Shown one piece after another: positions 8,735 to 17,198 of a stretch of 64,000 bases of DNA. This stretch comes from Casp-actino8 sp001510455 (GTDB lineage: Bacteria; Actinomycetota; Acidimicrobiia; Acidimicrobiales; Ilumatobacteraceae): positions 98,111-162,110 of the forward strand of contig JAQCIK010000002.1 of NCBI GenBank assembly GCA_027592035.1. The letters run 5' to 3'. The notes under the pieces were generated by a model that worked only from the letters and a program-made list of their open reading frames with translations, did no database searches and was not told the origin of the DNA. The position numbers and the translations under genes were made by a program. How positions within the stretch are numbered: position 1 is the stretch's first letter; each line of letters opens with the position of its first letter.

Positions 8735-9720
8735 GTTCCGGACGTGATGTCGATCAGGATCTTCCCGGTGTTGGCATTGCTCGCCATGTACTCGTGCGCG
8801 CGGGCGATGTCATCGAAGGCGAATCTCGAATCGATGACGGGGCGGAGTCGACCGTCCTCGAAAAGAGGGAGCATCTCGGCCACGAATCGCTGCGTCACGC
8901 CCACTTTTTCTTCGATGGGGCGGGCTCGCAGAGTCGTTCCGATCCAGTGAACACGCTTGGCCATGATGGCGCCCACGTTCACCGTGGTGGACGCACCTCC
9001 CATGAGACCCACCTGAACGATGGTTCCCTTGGTGGCGACGACGCGCAGGTTGCGATCGATCTCATCGCCTCCGACCACGTCGAGGATCACGTCGACACCC
9101 GACGGAACGGCCGCGACGAGGTCGCTCGCCCAGTCGTGAGGTGAACGTTCGATCACCAGATCGGCACCGAGGGCCCGACAGGCGTCGGCCTTGCCCGCTG
9201 AACAGGTCACGGCAATGCGTGCTCCGATCGCCTTTGCGATCTGGATCGATGCCGTACCGACACCGGAGGCTCCGGCGTGCACCAGTGCCCAACGCCCCGA
9301 TGTCAGCCCGCCCTGAAGTACGAGGGCGTCCCAGGCCGTCAAGAAGACCTCCGGAATCGCCGCCGCGTCGGCGAGCGAGACCCCCGTCGGAACCGGCATG
9401 AGCTGTCGTTCGTGCGTGCACACGAATTCGGCGTACGCCCCACCGGCATCGATCGCCATCACCTGGTCGCCGATGTTCCAGCGGGTGACACGACGTCCGA
9501 CGGAACGGACGGTACCGGCGAACTCGAGCCCGGGAATCTCGAGATCGAGTCCGCGCCGAGGATCGGGATAGGCACCCATGCGTTGCAGGAGATCGGCGCG
9601 ATTGAGCGCCGTGGCGCGCACGGCCACGAGTACTTCGTCAGGACCCGGTACGGGTTCGGGAACACTCTCGAACGTGAGGACCTCAGGTCCGCCGTACGAG
9701 CGGAGCACGACGGCCTTCAC
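8731..9720 (-). CDS. NAD(P)H:quinone oxidoreductase, zeta-crystallin family
   Basis: 329 residues of the medium-chain dehydrogenase/reductase superfamily. It lacks the zinc-ligand clusters of alcohol dehydrogenases and has the quinone-reductase signatures NRADLLQRMGAYP near residue 38 and the nucleotide-binding turn HAGASGVGTASIQIAK near 145. It should reduce quinones or enones with NADPH. The start is GTG 9720, 6 nt after the stop of icd, so it is probably the second gene of an icd transcript. Its stop overlaps the acyltransferase start in an ATGA arrangement. Confidence 0.92.
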   Translation of the reverse strand: MKAVVLRSYGGPEVLTFESVPEPVPGPDEVLVAVRATALNRADLLQRMGAYPDPRRGLDLEIPGLEFAGTVRSVGRRVTRWNIGDQVMAIDAGGAYAEFVCTHERQLMPVPTGVSLADAAAIPEVFLTAWDALVLQGGLTSGRWALVHAGASGVGTASIQIAKAIGARIAVTCSAGKADACRALGADLVIERSPHDWASDLVAAVPSGVDVILDVVGGDEIDRNLRVVATKGTIVQVGLMGGASTTVNVGAIMAKRVHWIGTTLRARPIEEKVGVTQRFVAEMLPLFEDGRLRPVIDSRFAFDDIARAHEYMASNANTGKILIDITSGT

Positions 9721-9726
9721 GTCGAC

Positions 9727-10944
9727 TCAGCCCATCTTCTGCTGAAGACGACGGTCGAGAGCGGCCAGGTAGTCCTCAGTGGTCAACCACGGCTGATCCT
9801 TGGAGACGAGGATCGCCAGGTCCTTGGTCATCTCCCCGCCTTCCACACTCTCGACACACACGCTCTCGAGATTCTCGGCGAACTCGATGAGCTTCGGATT
9901 GTTGTCGAGCTTGCCACGATGCTTGAGACCACCGGTCCATGCGTACACCGATGCGATCGGGTTCGTGGACGTCTTGTTGCCCTTCTGATGCTCGCGGTAG
10001 TGGCGGGTCACCGTGCCGTGCGCGGCTTCGGCCTCGACCGTCTTTCCGTCGGGAGTCATGAGAACCGAGGTCATGAGACCGAGGGATCCGTAACCCTGCG
10101 CCACGGTGTCGGACTGCACGTCACCGTCATAGTTCTTACAGGCCCAGACGTAACCGCCTTCCCACTTCATGGCGCACGCCACCATGTCGTCGATGAGACG
10201 GTGCTCGTACGTGAGGCCGGCCTTGTCGAATTCGGCCTTGAATTCGGCATCGAACACTTCCTGGAACAGATCCTTGAACTGACCGTCGTAGGCCTTCAGG
10301 ATCGTGTTCTTGGTGCTCATGTAGACCGGGTAGTTGCGAGCGAGTCCGTAACGGAACGAAGCCCGCGCGAAGTCGCGGATGCTGTCGTTGAAGTTGTACA
10401 TGCCCATCGTCACGCCACCGTCCTTGCCGAACTTCGCGATGTCGAACTGCATGGGTTCACTACCGTCGTCGGGCGTGTAGGTGATGGTGACGGTCCCGGC
10501 CCCCGGAACTTTGAAGTCGGTGGCCTTGTACTGATCTCCGTGGGCGTGACGTCCGATCACGATCGGCTTGGTCCAACCCGGAACGAGGCGCGGGATGTTG
10601 TTGCAGATGATCGGCTCACGGAAGACGACGCCACCGAGGATGTTGCGGATGGTGCCGTTCGGCGACTTCCACATCTTCTTCAGGCCGAACTCTTCGACGC
10701 GGGCCTCGTCGGGCGTGATGGTCGCGCACTTCACACCGACGCCGTGCTTCAAGATGGCGTTCGCCGCATCGACGGTCACCTGGTCGTCGGTCTGATCGCG
10801 GTACTCCATGCCGAGGTCGTAGTACTCGAGCTCCACATCGAGATACGGAAGGATCAGACGGTCCTTGATGAACTGCCAGATGATGCGGGTCATCTCGTCA
10901 CCGTCGAGTTCGACGACGGGGTTGTCGACCTTGATCTTCGCCAT
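9727..10944 (-). CDS. icd: NADP-dependent isocitrate dehydrogenase (eukaryotic-type, homodimeric)
   Basis: 405 residues; oxidises isocitrate to 2-oxoglutarate with NADP+. The sequence is of the IDH subfamily shared with mitochondria and cytosol (begins KIKVDNPVVELDGDEMTR, then SPNGTIRNILGG, and RHAHGDQYKATDF), not the E. coli-type enzyme and not the 740-residue monomeric form found in many actinobacteria. Catalytic Tyr lies in ARNYPVYMSTKNT and the metal-binding Asp in the HRLIDDMVA block. ATG 10944 is preceded by AAAGGTGG as ribosome binding site, and a TAGAAT -10 box is found 50 bp upstream. Confidence 0.97.
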   Translation of the reverse strand: MAKIKVDNPVVELDGDEMTRIIWQFIKDRLILPYLDVELEYYDLGMEYRDQTDDQVTVDAANAILKHGVGVKCATITPDEARVEEFGLKKMWKSPNGTIRNILGGVVFREPIICNNIPRLVPGWTKPIVIGRHAHGDQYKATDFKVPGAGTVTITYTPDDGSEPMQFDIAKFGKDGGVTMGMYNFNDSIRDFARASFRYGLARNYPVYMSTKNTILKAYDGQFKDLFQEVFDAEFKAEFDKAGLTYEHRLIDDMVACAMKWEGGYVWACKNYDGDVQSDTVAQGYGSLGLMTSVLMTPDGKTVEAEAAHGTVTRHYREHQKGNKTSTNPIASVYAWTGGLKHRGKLDNNPKLIEFAENLESVCVESVEGGEMTKDLAILVSKDQPWLTTEDYLAALDRRLQQKMG

Positions 10945-10993
10945 GTTGGTGCCACCTTTCGGACCCGAGGTCCGCCACTTGTCTACGACTTGT

Positions 10994-10999
10994 ATTCTA
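10994..10999 (-). promoter_or_regulatory. icd: -10 box of icd
   Basis: TAGAAT on the minus strand, the best match to TATAAT in the 93-bp gap before icd; it stands in an A/T-rich patch (CTAGAATACAAG) within GC-rich DNA. No convincing -35 box is seen at 17-18 bp. It predicts a leader of about 45 nt carrying the AGGTGG ribosome binding site. Confidence 0.5.
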
Positions 11000-11037
11000 G
11001 GTCGGGGCGGCTGGTCTCGGCGAGTCTCGAGGGCCGG

Positions 11038-11874
11038 TCAGCGACCGAGCGCGACCAGAGCGACCGCCAGCCCGGCCCCCACGAGCCCCATGACCTGCGA
11101 ACGGCTGAGGCGCTCGTGGTCGAACCGAACGGCGAACAGAATCGTGCTGACCGGGTACAGAGCCGTGATCACCGAGACGAGCGAGAGCAACCCCTCCCGA
11201 CTCGCCAGCACGAACAACACGTTGCCGGCCATGTCGAACACTCCGGCCAGAACGGCGAAACGGGTGATCCGTCCGACGTCACCCCGTCGTCGACGACCGC
11301 TCACGACCACTGCCGCGAGTCCGATCGAGACGATGCGTGCCGACGCCAGTGGCCACATTCCCGACTCCTCGGACGTCTGGCCCAAGAACACGTAGAGGAG
11401 GCCGAAACCCACACCGCCGAGCGCGGTCAGCACGATGATGCGTGGCGCCGTCGGCAGGTGAGGGGTGCCGACGGCCCCCGTGACGAGAACGATGCCGACG
11501 AGAGCGGCGACGATGCCGACGAGGGCGAGAGCGCTCGGCCGCTCACCGAGCGCGAAGCCGACGATCACCGGGAGTACGGCACTCACCACGGCCGTGAGGG
11601 GGCCCACGACCGTCATCGCACCGTTGGCCAAGCAGTAGTACAGGAGCCCGAGACCGATCAGACCGCTCACTCCGGCCAGGGCGCCCCAGCCCCAATCCAC
11701 GAGTGGAGCGACAGGATCGCCGAACGCGACCAGCGCGACGACCAAGAGAAGGACCCCGAACAACTGGCCGTAGAAGGTGACCGACACACTGTCGAGACGA
11801 CGGCTGGCCCGCCCGCCACAGAAGTCGCCCAAGCCGTACACCCACGCCGCCGCGGCCGCGAACACGATCTCCAC
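11038..11874 (-). CDS. EamA/DMT family transporter
   Basis: 278 residues with about ten hydrophobic segments arranged as two repeats of five, the drug/metabolite transporter pattern; the first repeat contains YYCLANGAMTVVGPLTAVVS and the second VLFVLASREGLLSLVSVITALYP, the conserved pre-helix blocks of EamA domains. It is probably an exporter of a small metabolite at the cytoplasmic membrane; substrate unknown. The start is GTG 11874, with a CTAGGC element ending about 7 nt before it, so the mRNA may be leaderless. It is divergent from the aldo/keto reductase gene. Confidence 0.88.
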   Translation of the reverse strand: MEIVFAAAAAWVYGLGDFCGGRASRRLDSVSVTFYGQLFGVLLLVVALVAFGDPVAPLVDWGWGALAGVSGLIGLGLLYYCLANGAMTVVGPLTAVVSAVLPVIVGFALGERPSALALVGIVAALVGIVLVTGAVGTPHLPTAPRIIVLTALGGVGFGLLYVFLGQTSEESGMWPLASARIVSIGLAAVVVSGRRRRGDVGRITRFAVLAGVFDMAGNVLFVLASREGLLSLVSVITALYPVSTILFAVRFDHERLSRSQVMGLVGAGLAVALVALGR

Positions 11875-11953
11875 GGATCGTGCCTAGCAGACCGACGTCC
11901 GAAGATGACGTTTCGACGAACGGGTTCGACGACTGACGATCTATCGTCGGGTC

Positions 11954-12943
11954 GTGCATCACGTTCGATTCGGCAACACCGGACTTCGGGTCTCCCAGTT
12001 GTGTCTCGGCACCATGACCTTCGGGTACCAGTGCGACGAGGCCACTTCGTTGTCGATTCTCGACACTGCCTACGACGCGGGTATTGACTTCATCGACACC
12101 GCCGACGTGTATCCGGTGGGTGCTCCCCCTCAGGATTTCGGTCGGACCGAGGAAATCGTCGGTCGGTGGATGAAGGGGCGGCGCGATCAGGTCATCGTGG
12201 CCACCAAGTGCTTCTTTCCCACCGGTTCGAAACCATGGGATTCGGGCAACTCGCGTCAGAACGTGATGCGAGCGATCGATGCGTCACTGCGCCGACTCGG
12301 CACCGATCACGTCGACCTTTATCAGATCCACGCCTGGGATCATCACACGCCGGTCGACGAGACCCTCTCGGCTCTCGACGACCTGGTGAGATCCGGCAAG
12401 GTTCGCTACATCGGCTGTTCGAACGTGCTCGCCTACCAACTGGCGCGATCACTCGGCCGAAGTGAAGTCCTGAATCTCCACAAGTTCGTGTCGGTACAGC
12501 CCCGCTACAACATGCTGTTCCGTCAGAACGAGCGCGAACTCTTTCCCCTCTGTGCCGAAGAAGGAGTCGCCGTCATCCCCTACAACCCGTTGGCCGGCGG
12601 ACTTCTGACCGGAAAGCATTCACGAGGCAACCCGACCGAAGGCACGCGTTTCACCCTCGGATTCGCCGCCGAGCGCTATCAGGATCGTTATTGGCACGAC
12701 CACATGTTCGATGTCGTCGACATCATGAAAGACATCGCTGACGAGACCAACGTGAGTCTCGCCACCTTGTCCATTCAGTGGGTGCTCGCCCATCCGGCCG
12801 TGACCTCTCCGATCATCGGAGCAAGCCGGCCCGATCAACTACGCGACGCCATTGTCGCTGCGATCACACCGATCGATGCGGAGGTGAAGGGGCGACTCGA
12901 CGCCCTCACAGCCGAGTTCCGCCACGGCGATGCCGTGGTCTGA
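11954..12943 (+). CDS. aldo/keto reductase
   Basis: 329-residue (alpha/beta)8 NAD(P)H-dependent oxidoreductase. The family tetrad is present: Asp in FIDTADVYPVG (about 49), Tyr of the same block, Lys in VIVATKCF (about 84) and His in DLYQIHAWDHHTP (about 125); the cofactor block SPIIGASRPDQL is near the C-terminus. It reduces aldehydes or ketones and resembles the general-stress YdjG/IolS group. GTG 11954 is preceded by a TATCGT -10 box 6 nt upstream, again a leaderless arrangement. No ribosome binding site is visible. Confidence 0.93.
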   Translation: MHHVRFGNTGLRVSQLCLGTMTFGYQCDEATSLSILDTAYDAGIDFIDTADVYPVGAPPQDFGRTEEIVGRWMKGRRDQVIVATKCFFPTGSKPWDSGNSRQNVMRAIDASLRRLGTDHVDLYQIHAWDHHTPVDETLSALDDLVRSGKVRYIGCSNVLAYQLARSLGRSEVLNLHKFVSVQPRYNMLFRQNERELFPLCAEEGVAVIPYNPLAGGLLTGKHSRGNPTEGTRFTLGFAAERYQDRYWHDHMFDVVDIMKDIADETNVSLATLSIQWVLAHPAVTSPIIGASRPDQLRDAIVAAITPIDAEVKGRLDALTAEFRHGDAVV

Positions 12944-12959
12944 GAAGTTCCGTCGATAC

Positions 12960-12988
12960 TTGCACGCTGCACATGATGCGTGGATAAT
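12960..12988 (+). promoter_or_regulatory. sigma-70-type promoter of the LuxR-like gene
   Basis: TTGCAC (12960-12965), 17-bp spacer, GATAAT (12983-12988): the closest match to the TTGACA-17-TATAAT consensus on the plus strand of this region. The predicted start of transcription falls at 12994-12995, exactly on an in-frame GTG, so the message should be leaderless. Confidence 0.7.
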
Positions 12989-12994
12989 CGTGGG

Positions 12995-13723
12995 GTGTTC
13001 GTTCTCTACTTCTTCGAAGTTCCGAGGATCGCTCAGTCCGGTGCCCCTGTTCTCAGCCGACCCGACTTCACGCTCATACCGGTGAGTGACCGAGCCGAGG
13101 TCGAAGCAGCTCTCGACTCCCGAATCGTGAACGCCGTGATGGTTCCGGCGCGATCGGTCGACTGCTGGTATGCCATCGAAACGCAGATCGCTCGGCGCAT
13201 CACCATGCCGCGAATACTCGTGGTGGTGTCTCCCGAGCGCTCGTCCCTCTGGACTCCGCAACTCGCCGCCGAGTCAGGCCTGGACGGACTGGTCATTCAC
13301 GATCGCTACGCCCACCTTTCGGATTTCGCTGACAACTTCACCCGGGCCGTGTACACGTCCACCACCGCTGGAGCGCGCCAACCCTCCAAGCTCTCCGAAC
13401 TCACTCGGTGTCCCACTCTCGACGAGATCACCCTCGGGGATCCCGTCAACGCACACATCCTTCATTTCATGGCAGTGGGCCGAACCCACGAGGAAATCGC
13501 TCACGCCGTCGAGCGAGCGCCACAAACGATCCGCAACCGAGTCTCCAAGATGATCGGGGTCGCCGGTGTGCGCAATCACACCGAACTCACGATCACCTAC
13601 GAGCAGGCGATGGTTCGCCAAAGAAATCTGGTGGGCGTGGCGGGACTCGAACCCGAGACCTCCACCGTGTCATGGTGGCGCTCTAACCAACTGAGCTACA
13701 CGCCCGAAGACCCCAAATCCTAG
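12995..13723 (+). CDS. LuxR-type helix-turn-helix regulator; C-terminus runs through antisense tRNA
   Basis: About 242 residues. The N-terminal part resembles a degenerate receiver-like alpha/beta domain (VFVLYFFEVPRI, VVVSPERSS). The C-terminal part has a LuxR/GerE helix-turn-helix at about residues 150-205 (ILHFMAVGRTHEEIAHAVER, QTIRNRVSKMIGVAG). An in-frame GTG exists 15 nt upstream, but GTG 12995 coincides with the predicted transcription start. The frame has no stop before the tRNA-Val gene on the other strand: the last ~30 residues are simply the antisense translation of that tRNA, and the stop lies 18 bp beyond it. Either the original stop was lost or the tail is tolerated. Targets are unknown. 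Confidence 0.72.
   Translation: MFVLYFFEVPRIAQSGAPVLSRPDFTLIPVSDRAEVEAALDSRIVNAVMVPARSVDCWYAIETQIARRITMPRILVVVSPERSSLWTPQLAAESGLDGLVIHDRYAHLSDFADNFTRAVYTSTTAGARQPSKLSELTRCPTLDEITLGDPVNAHILHFMAVGRTHEEIAHAVERAPQTIRNRVSKMIGVAGVRNHTELTITYEQAMVRQRNLVGVAGLEPETSTVSWWRSNQLSYTPEDPKS
13629..13705 (-). tRNA. tRNA-Val (anticodon GAC)
   Basis: The minus strand folds into a full cloverleaf: acceptor GGGCGTG/CACGCCC, D-arm GCTC/GAGC, anticodon stem CCACC/GGTGG with loop ATGACAC giving anticodon GAC, T-arm with TTCGAGT, discriminator A and an encoded CCA end (13631-13629). The outermost T-stem pair is a T-C mismatch. It is transcribed antisense to the 3' end of the LuxR-like gene. Confidence 0.95.
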
Positions 13724-13745
13724 CCCCCGCCGGCCTCGGCCCCAC

Positions 13746-14813
13746 TCAGCGCAGGCGCAACGACACTTCGTTGGCCATGAGACGCCCCCGTCGAGTCAGG
13801 ACCGCCCGCCCCTCGGCCACCTCCACCAAGCCATCGAGGAGGTCGAGATCGGCTCGATCGAAAGCGTCGATCGGAACGCCGCCGCGGGTACGAAGTGCGA
13901 GCTGCAGTCCTTCGATACGCCTCGTCTCGTCATCGAGCACCTCCTCGGACGAGCGGGGGTCACGATCCGATGCGATCGCTTCGACGTAACGATCGGGGGT
14001 GCGCACGTTCCACCACCGACGACCCCTCTCGTGAGAGTGCGCAGCCGAACCGAAACCGCGATAGTCGCCCTGATCCCAGTACACCCGATTGTGACGGCTC
14101 TCGTGACCTGGCCGCGCCCAGTTCGACACCTCGTAGTTGCTGAGTCCGGCGGCCGACAAGAGATCGTCGGCCACCTCGTACATCTCGGCCTGACGGTCGT
14201 CGTCCGGATGCTCGGATGGTCGATCGGCCAGAGGGGTTCCGGCCTCGACCGTGAGGCCGTACGCCGAGACGTGAGGTGGTGCGAGTTCGATCACCGAGCG
14301 CACGGTGCTCTCCCAGTCGGCGACGGACTCGCCGTACGCCCCGTAAATGACGTCGAGATTGAAATCGTCGAGCCCACTTCGCAGCGCCGCCTGAACTCCG
14401 CGCTTCACGTTGTCTGGATCGTGAGTGCGCCCGAGCGAAGCCAACACGTGCTTCTGCATCGACTGCACACCGAAACTGACACGATTGACACCGCGATCGA
14501 CGAAGATTCGAAACTTCTCCTCGGAGACGTCGTCGGGGTTGCATTCCACCGTGACTTCAGCACCCGTCGTACGCGGAACTTCGTCGAGAATCGACATCAA
14601 GAGTTCTGGCGCCAGACGCGTGGGCGTTCCCCCACCGAAGAACACGGTGTCGGCCACCGGCATCCCATCGGCGCAAGCACGTCGGATTTCGGCCCGAACG
14701 GCATCGACATATTGCGTCATCAGATGGTCACGATCGGTGAAGGTGGCGAAAGCGCAATAGTCGCAACGGTGCCGACAGAACGGCACGTGTACGTACACTC
14801 CGAAGTCGGTCAT
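13746..14813 (-). CDS. hemW: radical SAM heme chaperone HemW (CPO-III-like)
   Basis: 355 residues. The radical SAM cluster motif CRHRCDYC is near residue 13, followed by FFGGGTPTRL (SAM-binding GGE-like loop) and the HemW-type blocks ECNPDD and RVSFGVQSM, with a C-terminal HemN domain. HemW-type proteins bind heme and deliver it to target enzymes rather than making protoporphyrinogen; they share the fold with oxygen-independent coproporphyrinogen oxidase HemN. The cysteine spacing CxxxCxxC lacks the extra cysteine of true HemN (CxxxCxxCxC), which supports HemW. The start ATG overlaps the bldD-like stop by 4 bp, so it is the last gene of the hrcA cluster. Confidence 0.93.
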   Translation of the reverse strand: MTDFGVYVHVPFCRHRCDYCAFATFTDRDHLMTQYVDAVRAEIRRACADGMPVADTVFFGGGTPTRLAPELLMSILDEVPRTTGAEVTVECNPDDVSEEKFRIFVDRGVNRVSFGVQSMQKHVLASLGRTHDPDNVKRGVQAALRSGLDDFNLDVIYGAYGESVADWESTVRSVIELAPPHVSAYGLTVEAGTPLADRPSEHPDDDRQAEMYEVADDLLSAAGLSNYEVSNWARPGHESRHNRVYWDQGDYRGFGSAAHSHERGRRWWNVRTPDRYVEAIASDRDPRSSEEVLDDETRRIEGLQLALRTRGGVPIDAFDRADLDLLDGLVEVAEGRAVLTRRGRLMANEVSLRLR

Positions 14814-15358
14814 CGAGCGGGCCGGTACAAGAGTTCGAGCACATCGAGACGGGCCGTCACGTCTTCGAGAGGAACGTCGAGCATGGCCGCGATGGCACGT
14901 ACGTCGTGCGCACGAATCGTGAGCACCTTGCCGTTGAAGTCACCGCGCTGAAGCTGGATCATCGAGAGAAACCGCGTGAGCATCTCGGCGCTCGGACCGG
15001 TCATCTCGGCCAGGCGCACGAGGTCGATGGCCAACTTCCGAGGTCGGCTCGACACGGAGTCGGGGTCGAGACCGGGGTCGGATTCGTCGAACGGCAGGAG
15101 TTGTGCCACGGGCACCGAGTACACCTCGGCCAGACGCTGCAGGCGCGGCAACGAGATGGCGCGCTCACCACGCTCGTACGCTCCGACGACCGACGCCTTG
15201 AACTCTCCGTTCGACACCTCGTCGACCTCGTGCAACGACAACTTCTTCTGTTTGCGAATGGCGCGCAGACGCTCCCCCACTCGACGGCTGTAGTCGAAGT
15301 CGGCCGGATCGAGCGTTTCGTCACTCCTGGTGTTCGTCGACCGCGCAGTACGTGCCAT
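14810..15358 (-). CDS. bldD: BldD-like regulator with intact c-di-GMP signature
   Basis: About 182 residues. An XRE-type helix-turn-helix lies at about 30-90 (KKLSLHEVDEVS, SVVGAYERGERAISLPRLQ), closely following Streptomyces BldD. The C-terminal domain holds RGD-X8-RAHD, which matches the bipartite R-x-D-X8-R-x-x-D signature that binds tetrameric c-di-GMP in BldD. So this is probably a DNA-binding repressor whose activity depends on c-di-GMP. ATG 15358 is preferred because a TAGAGT -10 box (15371-15366) ends 7 nt before it, suggesting a leaderless mRNA; GTG 15367 is the alternative. It lies between rsmE and hemW, overlapping hemW by 4 bp. The original Streptomyces role in development cannot be assumed here. 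Confidence 0.9.
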   Translation of the reverse strand: MARTARSTNTRSDETLDPADFDYSRRVGERLRAIRKQKKLSLHEVDEVSNGEFKASVVGAYERGERAISLPRLQRLAEVYSVPVAQLLPFDESDPGLDPDSVSSRPRKLAIDLVRLAEMTGPSAEMLTRFLSMIQLQRGDFNGKVLTIRAHDVRAIAAMLDVPLEDVTARLDVLELLYRPAR

Positions 15359-15411
15359 CGACGTCACTCTACGACGGCTGTCGCCACTCTCCGTGGCCGC
15401 CGATTCGAGCG

Positions 15412-16083
15412 TCAGCGTCGGCGATCGACGAGGAGAGCTCCGGCAACCACCGCCGCGGTCTCGGCCCGCAGGATGCCACCCGGGAGCGAGGCGGTCCGCC
15501 GACCGAAGAGTTCGTCGGGAGTGAACCCGCCTTCGGGACCGACCGCAACAGCGGCGACCGACCCGTCGAGGTCCGGTCCTCCCGGTTCGGCCACTGCCAC
15601 ATCACCCACCAACGACACTGCCTCGTGAAGGGACGACTGGACGTCGTCGATGCGAGGGAGGAACACCTGGCGACTCTGCATGGCCGCTTCGCGCGCCACT
15701 TTGCGCAGTCGCTCGACGTTGCGCCGTGCCTTGTCGGCGTCCCACTTCACCACCGAACGTTCGGCGACGAAGGGGACGACACGAGACACGCCCAATTCGG
15801 TGAGTTTCTGAACCACGGTCTCGGGCTTGTCACCTTTTCCGAGTGCGAACAGAACCGTCACCTCAGCCGGTGGATCGTCCACTTCGATGTCACCGTCGGC
15901 CACGAGCACACCCGCCGTGAATCGACATCGACGCCACCGACCCGAACCGTCACTCGCCGTGACCGCCTCACCGTCACGCAATCTCAGGACCCGAGTGAGG
16001 TGATGCGCATCATCAGCATCGATGACCAGTTCGTCGAGATCGTCGACGAAAACGTGAGCGGCCGCCGTCCGGCGATCACTCAT
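15412..16083 (-). CDS. rsmE: 16S rRNA (uracil1498-N3)-methyltransferase
   Basis: 223 residues. The N-terminal PUA-like domain holds HHLTRVLRLRDGE at about 27. The C-terminal SPOUT/trefoil-knot methyltransferase domain holds KLTELGVSRVVPF, ERSV, VGPEGGFTPDE (SAM-binding knot) and LRAETAAVVA. It modifies U1498 of 16S rRNA in the assembled 30S subunit with S-adenosylmethionine. The start overlaps the dnaJ stop by 4 bp. The dnaJ-rsmE pairing is widespread in bacteria and supports the identification. Confidence 0.97.
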   Translation of the reverse strand: MSDRRTAAAHVFVDDLDELVIDADDAHHLTRVLRLRDGEAVTASDGSGRWRRCRFTAGVLVADGDIEVDDPPAEVTVLFALGKGDKPETVVQKLTELGVSRVVPFVAERSVVKWDADKARRNVERLRKVAREAAMQSRQVFLPRIDDVQSSLHEAVSLVGDVAVAEPGGPDLDGSVAAVAVGPEGGFTPDELFGRRTASLPGGILRAETAAVVAGALLVDRRR

Positions 16084-17195
16084 GAGAAGGCCGACTTGAT
16101 CCGAGAGAAGAAGCCTTGCTCCTCCGGCGCGACGTCATCACCGTTCAGGTCGGCCAGCTGGCGGAGCAATGCCTTCTCCTCGTCACCGAGCGACGTCGGA
16201 ACGGACACGTTCACCACGATGCGCAGGTCGCCGCGCCCTCGTCCTTGCAAACGAGGCACTCCCCGACGCGGGAGGGTGAACACCCGACCTGAGGGAGTTC
16301 CCGGCGGCACCACGAGGGTTTCGCTCCCGTCCAAGGTCTCGATCTGCAGAGAGGCTCCGAGACAGGCTTGCGGGTACGAGACGTCGATCTCGGAGACGAG
16401 ATCGCTGTCGTCGCGTTCGAAAGTGTCGTGGGGCGCCACTCGCAAGTGCACGTACAGATCTCCGGACGCACCGCCGCGCGGACCCGATGCGCCGCGACCC
16501 GTGAGTCGGAGAGTCGATCCGGTGTCGACTCCGGCCGGCACGTCGACCTGGTAGGTCTTGTCGGTGACCACGCGACCCTCGCCCGAGCACGTGGTGCACG
16601 GAGTCGCGATCACCTGACCGAACCCGCGACAACGCTGGCAGGCCTGAGTGCTGATCATCTGGCCGAGAAGACTCTGCCGGACTCGCTGAACCTGTCCGGT
16701 TCCGCTGCAGTCGACACAGGTGACCGGTTCGGTTCCTTGTCCGGCTCCACTTCCGCCGCAGTCGTCGCACGCCACGGCCGTACGCACCGTCACCGGCAGA
16801 GTGGCACCGAACACTGCCTGCTCGAACGCAATGTCGGCCACGACTTCGAGGTCCTGACCACGCGGCGGACCGCTCGGTCCACGCGATCCACCGAACGGGC
16901 TGCCACCGAAGAAGGCATCGAAGATGTCACCGAGCCCACCGCCTCCGCCGAAGAAGTCTCCGGGTCCGCCGGATCCACCCACACCGGCCTCACCGAAACG
17001 GTCGTAACGGGCTCGTGCCTCGGGATCGGACAACACCTCGTACGCTTGCGCGACCTGTTTGAACTTCTCTTCGGCGTCGGTGTCACCTGGATTGGCGTCG
17101 GGATGCAACCGCCGGGCGAGGGTGCGATACGACTTCTTGATCTCATCAGGCGATGCGTCACGCGAGACGCCGAGAATCTCGTAGTAGTCGGCCAT
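16080..17195 (-). CDS. dnaJ: chaperone DnaJ
   Basis: 371 residues, complete type I J-protein: J-domain at 1-70 with the HPD motif in RRLHPDANPGD, a Gly/Phe-rich linker at about 75-120, a zinc-finger region with four CxxCxGxG-like repeats (CDDCGGSG, CVDCSGTG, CQRCRGFG, CTTCSGEG) and a C-terminal substrate-binding domain. It delivers unfolded clients to DnaK and stimulates its ATPase. It starts 3 nt after hrcA and is the second gene of the heat-shock operon; regulation by HrcA is therefore expected. dnaK is not in the window. Confidence 0.98.
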   Translation of the reverse strand: MADYYEILGVSRDASPDEIKKSYRTLARRLHPDANPGDTDAEEKFKQVAQAYEVLSDPEARARYDRFGEAGVGGSGGPGDFFGGGGGLGDIFDAFFGGSPFGGSRGPSGPPRGQDLEVVADIAFEQAVFGATLPVTVRTAVACDDCGGSGAGQGTEPVTCVDCSGTGQVQRVRQSLLGQMISTQACQRCRGFGQVIATPCTTCSGEGRVVTDKTYQVDVPAGVDTGSTLRLTGRGASGPRGGASGDLYVHLRVAPHDTFERDDSDLVSEIDVSYPQACLGASLQIETLDGSETLVVPPGTPSGRVFTLPRRGVPRLQGRGRGDLRIVVNVSVPTSLGDEEKALLRQLADLNGDDVAPEEQGFFSRIKSAFS

Positions 17196-17198
17196 CGA

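Noticed and set aside
9277..12087. 936-codon open frame on the plus strand
   Set aside because: It lies antisense to quinone oxidoreductase, icd and the EamA gene, has a composition unlike protein (rich in R, H, D) and no start signal. Long shadow frames are common in this GC-rich DNA.
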